Below, piece by piece: positions 33,201 to 41,922 of a stretch of DNA of 64,000 nt. A program made the translations under genes and the position numbers. Under the pieces are notes generated by a model. It saw only the letters and a list, made by a program, of their open reading frames with translations, was not told where the DNA came from and ran no database searches. This DNA comes from Arachis hypogaea (Eukaryota > Streptophyta > Magnoliopsida > Fabales > Fabaceae). How positions within the stretch are numbered: the first letter of the stretch is position 1; each line of letters starts with the position of its first letter. Location: contig NC_092054.1 in NCBI RefSeq assembly GCF_003086295.3, forward strand, positions 58,815,546 to 58,879,545. The letters are read 5' to 3'.

Positions 33201-34639
33201 TTCAGAACAAAATTAAAAATCTTTTGAACCAAATTGAGAAGTCTATTTGTTCAGATTTGCCTCATGCTTTCTGGAATAGGAAAGAACACGTCGTTGATCT
33301 TCCTTATGAAAAGAATTTCAAAGAATCAAAAATCCCTACAAAAGCCCGCCCAATTCAAATGAATGAGCAGCTTTTGCAGCATTGTCAAAAGGAAATAAAA
33401 GATCTTTTGGATAAAGGATTAATTCGTCCTAGCAAAAGTCCTTGGTCTTGCTCTGCTTTTTATGTTAATAAGCAAGCTGAAATAGAACGAGGAACCCCTA
33501 GGCTTGTCATCAATTACAAACCTCTGAATGAAGCCTTGCAATGGATTCGTTATCCTATCCCAAACAAAAAAGATTTGCTTAGTAGGTTAAATTCTGCAAA
33601 CATTTTCTCAAAATTTGATATGAAATCCGGTTTTTGGCAGATTCAAATCACCGAATCAGACCGATACAAAACAGCATTTACAGTTCCATTTGGACAGTAT
33701 GAATGGAATGTAATGCCTTTTGGTCTGAAAAATGCCCCATCTGAATTTCAAAAAATTATGAATGATATTTTCAATCCATATTCAGATTTTGCAATCGTTT
33801 ACATTGATGATGTTCTAATTTTTTCCCAAACTTTACATGAACATTTCAAGCATGTTAAAACTTTCATGTACATCATCCAAAAAAACGGTCTTGCTGTCTC
33901 CAAGTCAAAAATTGTTCTCTTTCAAACAAAAATCCGTTTTCTTGGTCATATAATCTTCCAAGGCACTATAACTCCAATTGAAAGATCAATTTTGTTTGCA
34001 GTAAAGTTTCCAGATTATATCCTTGATAAACCTCAGCTCCAGAGGTTCCTAGGTTGTCTCAATTATGTTTCGGATTTCATCCCAAATCTTAACAACCTCA
34101 TTAAACATCTCCATGATAGGCTTAAGAAAAATCCTCCACCTTGGACAGAAAAACATTCTGATATTATCAGGTTCCTTAAAACCAAAGTCCGCAATCTTCC
34201 TTGTCTTTACTTACCGGTTCCTCATGCATTCAAAATAGTGGAAACAGATGCATCAGATTTAGGATATGGCGGTATCCTAAAACAAAAACTGCATGATAAA
34301 GATTGTATCATTGCATTTACATCCAAACATTGGAATAGTACTCAACAAAAATATTCCACTATCAAAAAAGAAATTTTAGCTATTGTTTTATGCATCACAA
34401 AATTTCAATCTGACTTACTCAACCAAAAATTTTTAGTCCGAGTTGATTGTAAATCAGCTAAAGATGTTTTACAAAATGATGTTAAAAATCTTGCATCAAA
34501 ACAAGTTTTTGCCAGATGGCAAGCTATTTTAAGCGTCTTTGATTTTGATATTGAGCATATCAAGGGCAACTCAAACTCTCTCCCTGACTTTCTCACACGT
34601 GAATATTTGCAGGGAGATAAACAGAAAGAAGATGCCTAA
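30269..34639 (+). CDS. Pararetrovirus polyprotein: capsid, protease, reverse transcriptase, RNase H
   Basis: An intact frame of 1456 codons. The capsid region lies at about residues 290-600. It is followed by a CCHC zinc knuckle starting at C606 (CYTCKKPGHISKYC) inside a basic stretch, then an acidic/coiled segment (about 640-800). The aspartic protease active site is DSGAD at D840. RT includes MPFGLKNAPSEFQ and the catalytic YIDD at 1178-1181. RNase H starts near ETDASDLGYGG (D1327) and ends near 1440. This enzyme set copies pregenomic RNA into DNA; no integrase is present, as expected for the family. All catalytic residues I can identify are retained. An uninterrupted frame of this length suggests a recent insertion. 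Confidence 0.93.
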   Translation: MSSTEFIIDREALRKNLESEEYDLHREWYLRTHTATQIASFKEKYYSFLKEVEMHIPFFEWFHAYSIKNNLVYPFKNKENLLSANVISTWKVKDGNLVRSEFPPKGPFVISSTEGHNPVMASPFKTKNIDEAVAPKDIKNLIEQSNYTNRFLQCLGDNLSSLGSTFSFKNASNATTSKSIEKPLFKPFKMSSKAKQNLKTSILKQQSGDSEVIQKIDQLLNRFSTAPETPNSGESTSRIQTRSSKAVNALCHESNDSSSEESDGSYKSSLKISPILTNSLTKWKGLTKSSTYGYNRVSAPDLALEERELGFVSFNANNIYEWNIDGKTEYNIMSMLQHMTMVGTAYQAAHETSEEAIANVIVSGFSGQLKGWWDNYLSDNQKHSIFSAIKVNDQNEPIIGDDGEPIPDAVNTLIFTIASHFIGDPSLWKDRSAELLSNLRCKTLSDFRWYKDTFLTRVYTREDSQQPFWKEKFLAGLPKSLGDKVRDKIRSLTPDGIIPYDELSYGQLVSFIQKVALKICQDDKIQRQLAREKTQNRIDLGTFCEQFGLPACHPKKSKRPSNRKVFIKPNPEKNFRRSRRGFQNPKNEKNFQKNFQNNPQKNPIICYTCKKPGHISKYCRLKRKINNLNLDPLIEEQINNLMLESSENDSDQESSDDINNIELDDIESSSDSDVKQIGVLSKDQDLLFDAIEAIDNPEQKKDFLLKLKKSLQKEKKPKNLVLSNKYDVKPIFKKLEKQVIRPITIQDLQSEVNNLKREIQEIRRHQDNHQLILSQLMQVGESGDELDQTECSKEQENKISDDNEGKKILRIINVFSFMKHRVHIRIVVKDFVFDTIALFDSGADSNCIKEGLVPTKYFEKTTERLSSITGERLSVNFKLTDVFIEKGNIRIPTEFIIAKDIKNDVVLGTPFIILLFPYLADFPGHTSFVQGQVTFFEFLDSPKQKSLNLIESKTRQICFLKEEISFKTLESQLSQPKIQNKIKNLLNQIEKSICSDLPHAFWNRKEHVVDLPYEKNFKESKIPTKARPIQMNEQLLQHCQKEIKDLLDKGLIRPSKSPWSCSAFYVNKQAEIERGTPRLVINYKPLNEALQWIRYPIPNKKDLLSRLNSANIFSKFDMKSGFWQIQITESDRYKTAFTVPFGQYEWNVMPFGLKNAPSEFQKIMNDIFNPYSDFAIVYIDDVLIFSQTLHEHFKHVKTFMYIIQKNGLAVSKSKIVLFQTKIRFLGHIIFQGTITPIERSILFAVKFPDYILDKPQLQRFLGCLNYVSDFIPNLNNLIKHLHDRLKKNPPPWTEKHSDIIRFLKTKVRNLPCLYLPVPHAFKIVETDASDLGYGGILKQKLHDKDCIIAFTSKHWNSTQQKYSTIKKEILAIVLCITKFQSDLLNQKFLVRVDCKSAKDVLQNDVKNLASKQVFARWQAILSVFDFDIEHIKGNSNSLPDFLTREYLQGDKQKEDA

Positions 34640-34664
34640 AAAGGCAACCTTAGCCTCAGCATGA

Positions 34665-36089
34665 GGCAGAGGCATTCGCCTAGCCCTACCAGGGCCAATC
34701 AGAAGATCTGGGTCTAGTACCCCAACAGAGTCATCTACCCAACAACCTACTCAACAATCTGGGTCATTTACCCAACATCTCACCCAAACCCAACAAGCTG
34801 GGCCATCTACACAACAAACCACCCAAAAATCTTTTGAACCACAAAACAACCAAGCCAAACAATCCAAAGCAGACTATGCCATCCCAATCGAAACCCTCCT
34901 AGCCTTACAGGACCAGGGTCTCACTAAACTCAACAAAAAATCTTGGGCCGACCTTTGCAGTGAATCCGATGAAGAAATTGACCTATCACAATTAATATCT
35001 CAGGTAGCCAATCGAAGAACAGTCATCCAAATAGGAAAACAAAAGTCTGTCGTCTCGACACCCCAAACATCCTCAACCACTACCAAAACTCAAAAAACCC
35101 AAACCAATTACATATCTACAAACAAAACCGCAAATATTATCCACATAGAGCCTGAATTCTGGGATAATTCTCCAAACAAAGTCATCCCAAAGATTTTCCC
35201 TACTGGATTCCACTTCAGACCCTTAGCACCTAATAAAACTCGCCATTTCTACGAATTCATCTTAATAGATACTGACTCAGTATCTATTAAACATTACAAG
35301 GATAAAACCAATCCCGAATTTATAACCCATTCAACCATTCAAATTCTCAAAATTTTATCCCCAAAGCAATTTGGGAATAACCTAAACAAAATTCAAAAAT
35401 TTTCTCAAAATTATGACCCAATAGGTTTTAATTATTGGGATTACATGGAAGCCTGGACTAAAGTATTTTGGTTTCAAAATACTCAGTTCAGACATTCATG
35501 GTTAATTTATTTTAAAAGAAAAATCAATTATGTTTTTCCAAATTGGTTCTATCAATGGTGGGACTTCTTTGGACCAATCCAAGAAATTTTACCCTCACCA
35601 ACAGATGAAGGGTATAAACTTTTTCAATCAAACTTTAACAATCAGGAAACATGTGTTCCTGTAATGTAAAAATTTTTCTCAACATTTTCATTGGCATGGG
35701 TATTCTCATGGCAATACAAGTATGCAAAACCAAACCACCCCAAATCATTTCCAATCCTTCAAAGGCATGGTTATGTCAAATGGTGGTCTCAATTTGATGC
35801 TTCAATGGCCTACCCAGAGAAGGTCAGAGAATGGTTCAAATCCAATCCTGAAAGTCAAAAGATTTCAGATCCAGAAACTGCCCTGTTCCTCAATTAAAAA
35901 GCCCAAATTGCTGCAGCCCTTGCAGGAGCTCAATCGAAAGAAACTCTAGCAAAACATCTCCAGCAAATCATGCAGATGATTGAAGAAGACAAAAATCACA
36001 AGGATGATCCCACTTCCTCAGCAGAATCCTCAAGCAGTTATAATCAGAATGAAGATGACTGCTTTGGAATCGATCTAGGAGAGGATTAG
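34665..36089 (+). pseudogene. Third gene of the pararetrovirus, function unknown, two in-frame stops
   Basis: One frame of 475 codons begins after a TGA at 34662-34664 and ends at the TAG at 36087-36089. It is interrupted by TAA at 35667-35669 and 35895-35897, with no frameshift between. No in-frame ATG lies near its start; an ATG at 34661 is one base out of frame, so a start may have been lost by an indel. The N-terminus (to about residue 75) is Q/T/S/P-rich. The middle has a tryptophan-rich block, with FHFRPLAP near 35213, DYMEAW near 35441-35457 and NWFYQWWDFFG near 35539-35572. The C-terminus is acidic with a helical segment. I do not recognise the family. Position after RNase H matches where some caulimovirids keep a transactivator/inclusion-body gene, but I see no motif of that protein. 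Confidence 0.75.
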
Positions 36090-36133
36090 TCTTTAATCTT
36101 CAAAATCCATGTAATCAAAAAATCCATTGTTAA

Positions 36134-36206
36134 CCTGTATTGTAGAAATAGTACCGGTAATATGCACCTGTACTGTAGAAACAGTAGAATATCCAATTAT
36201 AAAAGG
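36134..36206 (+). promoter_or_regulatory. Pregenomic-RNA promoter of the pararetrovirus
   Basis: A TATA box TATAAAAGG lies at 36198-36206, about 110 bases after the last gene, as in the 35S-type promoters of caulimovirids. Upstream are two 20-base near repeats starting CCTGTA at 36134 and 36167 (two mismatches), the second containing the inverted repeat TACTGT-AGAA-ACAGTA. Transcription would start near 36230. Confidence 0.8.
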
Positions 36207-36336
36207 AAGCCTTGCATTCATTGAGAGGCACCCTTCAGTTTAGATATCATAGAGAGAAGTTAGAGAGAGAGACTCTGAGAGTTCCCTTGTAAGCTCTCCA
36301 GCTCTTCTTCTTCCCTCTCCTTTATTTCAATCATTC

Positions 36337-36342
36337 AATAAA
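36337..36342 (+). terminator. Poly(A) signal of the pararetrovirus
   Basis: AATAAA lies about 110 bases after the expected RNA start, preceded by C/T-rich sequence and followed by a T-rich region. This close spacing of TATA box and AATAAA is the arrangement that gives caulimovirid pregenomic RNA its short terminal redundancy. Confidence 0.75.
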
Positions 36343-36396
36343 ACTTTCAATCAGTTCTTTATTTTCGAGTCTTCATATTTTTACATTTCTACAGCT

Positions 36397-36531
36397 GCAT
36401 ATGTGTGCGGACTACCGCCACATCTAACTTCATATTTATTTTCCTGCTCTTGCATCTATCATAAGCATATGCGTGCGGACTACCGCCGCATCTAACTTCA
36501 TATTTACTTTCCTGTTCTTGCATCTATCATA
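36397..36531 (+). repeat. 68-base tandem duplication in the pararetrovirus leader
   Basis: Two adjacent copies start GCATATG at 36397 and 36465 with a handful of differences (for example CGCCACATC against CGCCGCATC). They lie in what would be the pregenomic-RNA leader. Confidence 0.85.
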
Positions 36532-36610
36532 CTGCAACCTCTTTAACCTTGTCTACTCCCTCTTCCCCTTTCCCTCCTTGATCCACTTCGGGACATCTAT
36601 ATATATATAG

Positions 36611-38249
36611 CCAACCCTTAAATAATAAAGCATTTTAGCAAATGAGATGGGAAATAAAAATATTGTACAAACTTGCAAAACAATTAGTAAATTAAGCACA
36701 GATATATGTTGATGAGTTATTGAACCCTCACTGGATTTTGTGTTTACCCTCTAGTCACTCAGTGTTTATTGGGTTTATTCACTCTATTTTTCTTTTTATT
36801 CTTACTTTCTATAACTTTGTTCTTCATCTAACCAATCAACAATTATAGAGTACAGTCATACCAAAAGTCATGAGGTCTTTAATTAAGGTTGTAATGGGGC
36901 CAAGGTAAAGGTAAGGATATATGTATAAGGCTAAGTGAGCTAATAAGTGAATCCTCAATTAGACTAAGATCTCACCTAACATACATATTTAGTAGAATAA
37001 GCTTCTTTACCAATTTTTCCATATTATCCCACTTGTTGTCACATGCTCATGTTTCAATTTTTGTTTTTATCCCATGTGCATTGCTTTTATTTTGCATTGG
37101 GGAATTCTTTTGTATTCCCTTTTATTAAATGCTGAAAAATAACTTCTTTTTTTTTTAATGCACATGGTAATTGATCACTTTGATTTCTCATGAGCATGCT
37201 TCCCAAATTTTCTGAATTATTTTATTTCTTTCAACTTTTCTACCTTTTGTTTCTATCATCCATGTTCCCAATAGGTTTCCCACATTTTAATCTATTCATA
37301 ATTTTCTATCTTAAGCTAACCAAGGATTCAACTTGGAAATTTATTTTGTTTTTCTGCTTAAGGCTAGTAGTGTGGCTAAATAGAATAAAAGGGATTTTTA
37401 AAGGCTCAAGGGGGCTAACAAGGGTAATGTGAAAGGTAGGTTATTTTGGGGTAAGTGAGCTAAAATCAAATGATGGCCTTAATCATTCTTTTGGCATGTA
37501 TCTATATTCTATAATTGGACATATAGATTAAAGCAAAGTAAAGAACATCAGAATAAAAAGAAGCGAAACACACAGGAATGAAATTATGGTTTGAATGCAA
37601 CCATACAATTAAGCTCAATACTCACAGGCTGTGTATTCTCTAACTCAAGCATCATATATCATTCATATATGTTATGCAGGTTTAGTTAAAAATTCCCATT
37701 ATTCTCATAAAAAATTATTTAGGGTAGCCTTTAAAGTTTTAATGTTTCTCCTTGATGAAATGTTGTCAACTTAACTATATGATGTAATGCTATATATACA
37801 AGGTTTATGGATTTAAATCTGTTATGTTCAATTTCTTAGCTTACTTCCTTTTTATATTTTTCAATTTAACTATGCTATCTTATGATAAAAAGGGTAAACT
37901 ATACTAATTAATCCACTAATAAGTCAGAATTGCAAACTAAACTAAATAACTAAAAATGAAAAAATGCAAAAATAGAGTAAAAATACATAAAAGCAGCAAT
38001 GTATAAGTACTCAGAAAAAAAAGAAAGAAAAATATAGAAAAATATCCAAAATAAAAGAAAAAAAGAGATGTAGTGGTTCACCAAAATAAAACGCCAGAGA
38101 TGGCGACCTCCCCACACTTAAAATGAAGCATCGTCCCTGATGCTCAGTCAGGCCGGGTGTGAAGGGGTGTCATCACTGGTAGGGATGGTAGCTGGAGGCT
38201 CTGTGGTGGTGGTGGGCTGAAGGTTTGGCTACTGTAGAGGCGGTGCTGA
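36611..38249 (-). other. Noncoding interior of Element 4, 3' of the env-like gene
   Basis: AT-rich and noncoding. It matches 59693-61260 of Element 7 almost throughout (for example GAACCCTCACTGGATTTTGTG at 36723 and 59814), so it belongs to the element and not to the virus. The match ends at the TA repeat, marking the virus boundary. No gene is seen. Confidence 0.7.
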
Positions 38250-39611
38250 CTAGATCGGGATCTCCGGATCTGCAGCCTCTATCTGATGCGTAACCTCCTG
38301 ATGCGGGGCAGCCTGCTCTCTGGCTGCACGCTGATGGGTCTCCTCCTGGAAATGAGTCTCCTCCTCGTGCTCATCCTCCTCCGCCTCTGATGGCTCAGAT
38401 GGTGTGTCGGGCTCAGAGGGGATGTCACCACCCTGTCGGATCATCAGCTTCAGATGCGAATAGTGTCGCTGGCTGCAACGCTCCAATCTCTCATATCGGC
38501 GCCGGTTACAGTGCTCCATCTGATCAAGCTGTTGGAATAGGCGGTGCACGAGGCGGTATACGGGCTCAGAGGCAGGTGGAGGTACAGTGGTAGCAGCAGG
38601 GGCAGGAGTGGCAGCTGTGGATGAAGAGGGTCCAGTAGACGGTGGGGCTGTCTCATCAGTAGCAGTGAAGGGTGGTGGTCTGTAGCCCAAGGCTAGGAAG
38701 TTTCTGCTGTGAGGAATGATCTTCCTGCAGTCCACCGCTGGTGGTCTCTCATCGGCATCCTCCCATGGCACGTCAGCTCGACGGCCTAGCTGTGTAACCA
38801 AATACGGGAAAGGGAGGGTGCCTCGGACGTTGACCCTGGCCATATAATGCCGGATAAAGCGTGGTAGATAAAGGTCCTTACCCTCCAGCACACACCATAG
38901 GAGAGTGATCATAGCAGCTGGGATCTCCGTCTCATGAGTACTCGGCATGACATAATTGCTCAAGATTTGGTGCCATAACCGAGCCTCATCATTTAAGTAC
39001 GCCCTCTTGATCCCTCTAGGCATGGTGGTGTCCTGACCCATCTCCCAAGGAACAGTCGGGTCGAGAGCTATCCTTGCCTTTACAGCATCCCAATCAAACT
39101 GCATCAGGCGCATGTCCTCCTCAACCTTTGAATAACCATCAGGCTGATCGGACTTGGCTGGGAGCTGGAGAATGTCCTCGATGGCCTCCTCAGTGACCAG
39201 AATTTATTTTCCTCTCAGGTGTACGACATCTAGGGTGGTGAGGTAGTAGTTGCAGTAGAATTCCCGGACCCAAGATGCGTTGACCTCTGTCAGTATTCTC
39301 TCCAGAAAGAACCAACCCCTTTGCTTGATTTGCTCAGTGGTGTACTGCTGGAGTGCTTCTGGAATCTTCAGAGTTCTCTCCAAGTATAGATTCCTGGAGT
39401 TTGCGAAATCCGGGTACTTCAGCTCACAGTACCGGTTTGCAAATTTTATTGGATCAGTTGCAGGGAGCAGCTGGTCAGCTTTTTCCTGCTGTGTAAAGTT
39501 CTTCTCCCGCCATGAGAAATCATGCATGAGGGCAATGATGGATTGGGAGGAATCTCCTCTCTTGCGCTTGCCAGTAGCCTTGCCTTTTCCTTTCCTCTGT
39601 GAGGCAGACAT
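38250..39611 (-). pseudogene. Env-like (putative plant transposon protein) gene of Element 4
   Basis: Read from an ATG at 39611 (MSASQRKGKGKATGKRKRG, lysine-rich start) to the stop at 38250. The frame is open further upstream, but the Element 7 copy begins at the same MSASQ. One TAA at 39206-39204 breaks it where Element 7 has glutamine. Conserved blocks include ELKYPDFANSRNLYLERTL, WVREFYCNY and RFIRHYMARVNVRG. The tail is proline/alanine/threonine-rich then acidic. The family sits between pol and the 3' LTR of Athila-type elements; function unknown. Confidence 0.75.
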
Positions 39612-40624
39612 CCTGAAAAATAGAAAACCAGGATATGGATAAAAATAGGGAAGCAAATAGGCAATTTAAACAAAGAAAAATCAAAGCGGCAAAGGAGAAT
39701 TAGAATCAAGTAAATGAGTCAAGTAAATGTGCATTAAGGATTCTTTAGTAGTTTAAAATTTGGAAAGGAAGAATTGACAATCCAGAATGTATCAGAATTT
39801 CAAGTTAAATAGAAAAAAAATCATTAAGGGGGTCGGTGGCGGCGGCAATGGTGGCTAGGTGGTGGTTGAGAGAAGAGGAGGAAGAGAGGGAGAAGAGGGC
39901 TGGGGGGCTGCACGACTGATAGGGTTCGCGTGGCTGGGGAGGGTTATATTTTCAAATCCACGCGGTCGCGTGGGGGATGCGGTCGCGTGGTGGGGGTGAA
40001 AATGGGGGTAACGCGATCGGGTAAGTCGCGCGATCGCGTGAGAGGGGTAGGAGAGGGGGTGACGCGATCGCGTGGGTCGCGCGATCGCGTCGCTGGACAT
40101 TGTGCTAAACTCACGACTCCAGCACTGTTTTAGCACAACTCTCTGTCTCCTTCTAGGGTGATGTGCAATCCATGCGACGCGATCGCGTCGCTCACGCGGT
40201 CGCGTGGGATTGGTACTGTGCAAGTGACGCAATCGCATGGGGCATGCGATCGCGTGGGCCAAATTGTGCAAAACGCACAAGGGCCGCACGATTCCATCCT
40301 AACTCTCTGGACGTTGGATTTTTGACGCCGATCTCTACGGCACGCGGCCGCGTGGATGACGCGGTCGCGTAGATAGTATATTCGCAATATGACGCGATCG
40401 CATGGGGCATGCGGTCGCGTCGTGCATCTTTTTTTTTTTTTTTTTTTGAATTCAGGATGCAATGCTTAATGTGAATGCTATGCATGATTCCAGGTTTAAT
40501 AAAAATAAAATTCAAAACTAAATAAAATTAAAATTGCAAAAGGAACGATCATACCATGGTGGGTTGTCTCCCACCTAGCACTTTTAGTTAAAGTCCTTAA
40601 GTTGGACATCGGAGGAGCCTCTTG
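39612..40624 (-). repeat. Upstream region of the Element 4 env-like gene, with CGCGATCGCG palindromes
   Basis: From about 39955 to 40430 there are more than fifteen units of GCGATCGCGT/GCGGTCGCGT type, each a short palindrome, alternating with 15-30 base spacers. A run of T lies at about 40429-40447. The motif GGTGGGAGACAACCCACC at 40555-40575 (minus sense) corresponds to the GGGAGGCAACC motif of the other elements. No gene is supported; open frames here follow from the repeats. Confidence 0.7.
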
Positions 40625-41641
40625 CTATGGCAGCTTATGTTTAAATTCGTCCAAAAATCTCCACCTGTGCTTGGAATGCCAAGAGCCTCCGGGGTCCCAT
40701 ACTAGGCATGTAAAACTTCTGAGCAGCTTCAGACAAATTTTCAGACTCCCGGGGTGACGAATGTTAGAATAGATTCCAGGATCCCAAGCTTTGCTATTAA
40801 ATCCGCCTCCGTCTCGATCTATATGCTTCCATCCGGGCGGTTTAAAAAGTAGAATCTCACCATGGTGACCAAACATTCTCCGTGATCCATGCAATGGAGC
40901 ATGATACCAATCCGTGTACTTCGAGGTGAAGCGTGGAACCTTATTGAACCTTGTGCACCAACTCTGAGTACGAGCCATTTCCCTCTTACTCTTAAAGCCG
41001 CAAAGAGCTCTAAGCTGGCCATCTGTTTCAAGCAAACCATATTCAAGTGAATAAGTAAAGTTAAAGGTTAAGGATTGTACCCACTTGAAGCTTGTATTAG
41101 GTGGCAATGGCCTTGGGGTAGGTGTTTCTGGTGGTTCTGTAAGTTCTTCTCCCTTGGGTTCTTCTGTGAATTTCTCCACTTCCTTGCAAGAGTCTTCCGA
41201 TATAGTATCACCCTGGTCAAAGTCTTCTATGTCTTCCTCATCACTCGAGTCATAGATTGGAGGTTGAGAGAAATCTACCTCTGCATCATCTTCGTATTCA
41301 TCTGCGGAAGATTCTTCAATCTCAGAGAATTCACTTGCGGATGCAAGTTCATTACTAAGAGAATTTGACTTGTGACTATCATCATCAAGGGAATTTGTGT
41401 CCTGGGTTATTCCGTCTGATTCTTCATAAACAACTTGCCTTGGAGATTGTACAATATCCTCCTTAACATCAACTGTAGCGTCCTTGACGGAGTTCTCCTC
41501 AGTTCTGGATTCCCATGGAGATTCAGCATCTCCTAGATCTTCAACCAACTCTTCTTCTTGAACAATGACAGCTTCTTCTACTTGTTCTAGTACGAATTCG
41601 TTCTCTGTCTTATCCACTGGAGTTTCTGGTATTTCCTTCAT
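40625..41641 (-). CDS. Element 4-specific protein of unknown function
   Basis: A 338-codon open frame. Residues 1-180 are very acidic (runs of E and D, SSADEYEDDAEVDFS). Residues 190-338 are compact and rich in W, R, G and H (FKWVQSLTFNFTYSLEYGLLE, then GEILLFKPPGWKH and LVWDPGGSWHSKHRWRF). The frame continues upstream past a TAG at 41662-41660 into a gag C-terminal-like tail (PPYDPSLPQYQSNHSQSPP, then EAEVRLKETINKF) that reaches the truncated LTR at about 41922. It may therefore be the downstream part of a degraded gag-containing frame or a separate accessory gene. I recognise no enzyme motif. Confidence 0.6.
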   Translation of the reverse strand: MKEIPETPVDKTENEFVLEQVEEAVIVQEEELVEDLGDAESPWESRTEENSVKDATVDVKEDIVQSPRQVVYEESDGITQDTNSLDDDSHKSNSLSNELASASEFSEIEESSADEYEDDAEVDFSQPPIYDSSDEEDIEDFDQGDTISEDSCKEVEKFTEEPKGEELTEPPETPTPRPLPPNTSFKWVQSLTFNFTYSLEYGLLETDGQLRALCGFKSKREMARTQSWCTRFNKVPRFTSKYTDWYHAPLHGSRRMFGHHGEILLFKPPGWKHIDRDGGGFNSKAWDPGIYSNIRHPGSLKICLKLLRSFTCLVWDPGGSWHSKHRWRFLDEFKHKLP

Positions 41642-41922
41642 GCTATGCTCTTCGTTAGACTATTCACATGGGGCTGTGGCTGATCCTTGTGTATTTGAGC
41701 GTCTAGAAACCCATTGAATTACTACTTGCTCCAGTTGTCGAATGGTTGTTTGAAATTTATTTATTGTTTCCTTTAGGCGAACCTCTGCTTCTCGGGTTGT
41801 CGGACTTGGGCATGATACATAGGAAAGTGGTGGTGATTGGGAGTGATTGGATTGGTACTGGGGTAAGGAAGGATCATATGGTGGCGAATGGTGAAGAGAA
41901 GCTCGTGAGTGTGATGGTTCGA
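41642..41922 (-). pseudogene. Gag-like remnant at the 5' end of Element 4
   Basis: On the minus strand it reads as a P/S/Y/H-rich tail followed by a helical KETINKFQTTIRQLEQVV segment, typical of the end of Athila-type gag. It is in frame with the acidic gene downstream apart from one TAG. The primer site, leader and most of gag are gone, because it directly abuts the truncated LTR. Confidence 0.5.

Larger units (their letters stand above)
28977..36610 (+). mobile_element. Endogenous pararetrovirus (Caulimoviridae), nearly unit length
   Basis: About 7.6 kb, close to a caulimovirid genome, inserted in Element 4 in the opposite orientation. It shows a short 5' leader, a movement protein gene, a polyprotein gene (capsid, zinc knuckle, protease, RT, RNase H), a third gene, a pregenomic-RNA promoter with TATA box and nearby poly(A) signal, and the start of a leader. 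There is no integrase and no LTR. Because the promoter is at the right end and the first gene at the left, the circular genome was opened within the leader. The left edge is at a poly(A) run and the right edge at a TA repeat near 36600-36611. Genes 1 and 2 are intact; gene 3 has two stops. Genus is not assigned. Confidence 0.9.

Noticed and set aside
39855..40515. Several open frames on both strands of the CGCG repeat region
   Set aside because: They exist because the palindromic units avoid stops. The proteins are repeats of RDR/RPR-like residues with no family resemblance.
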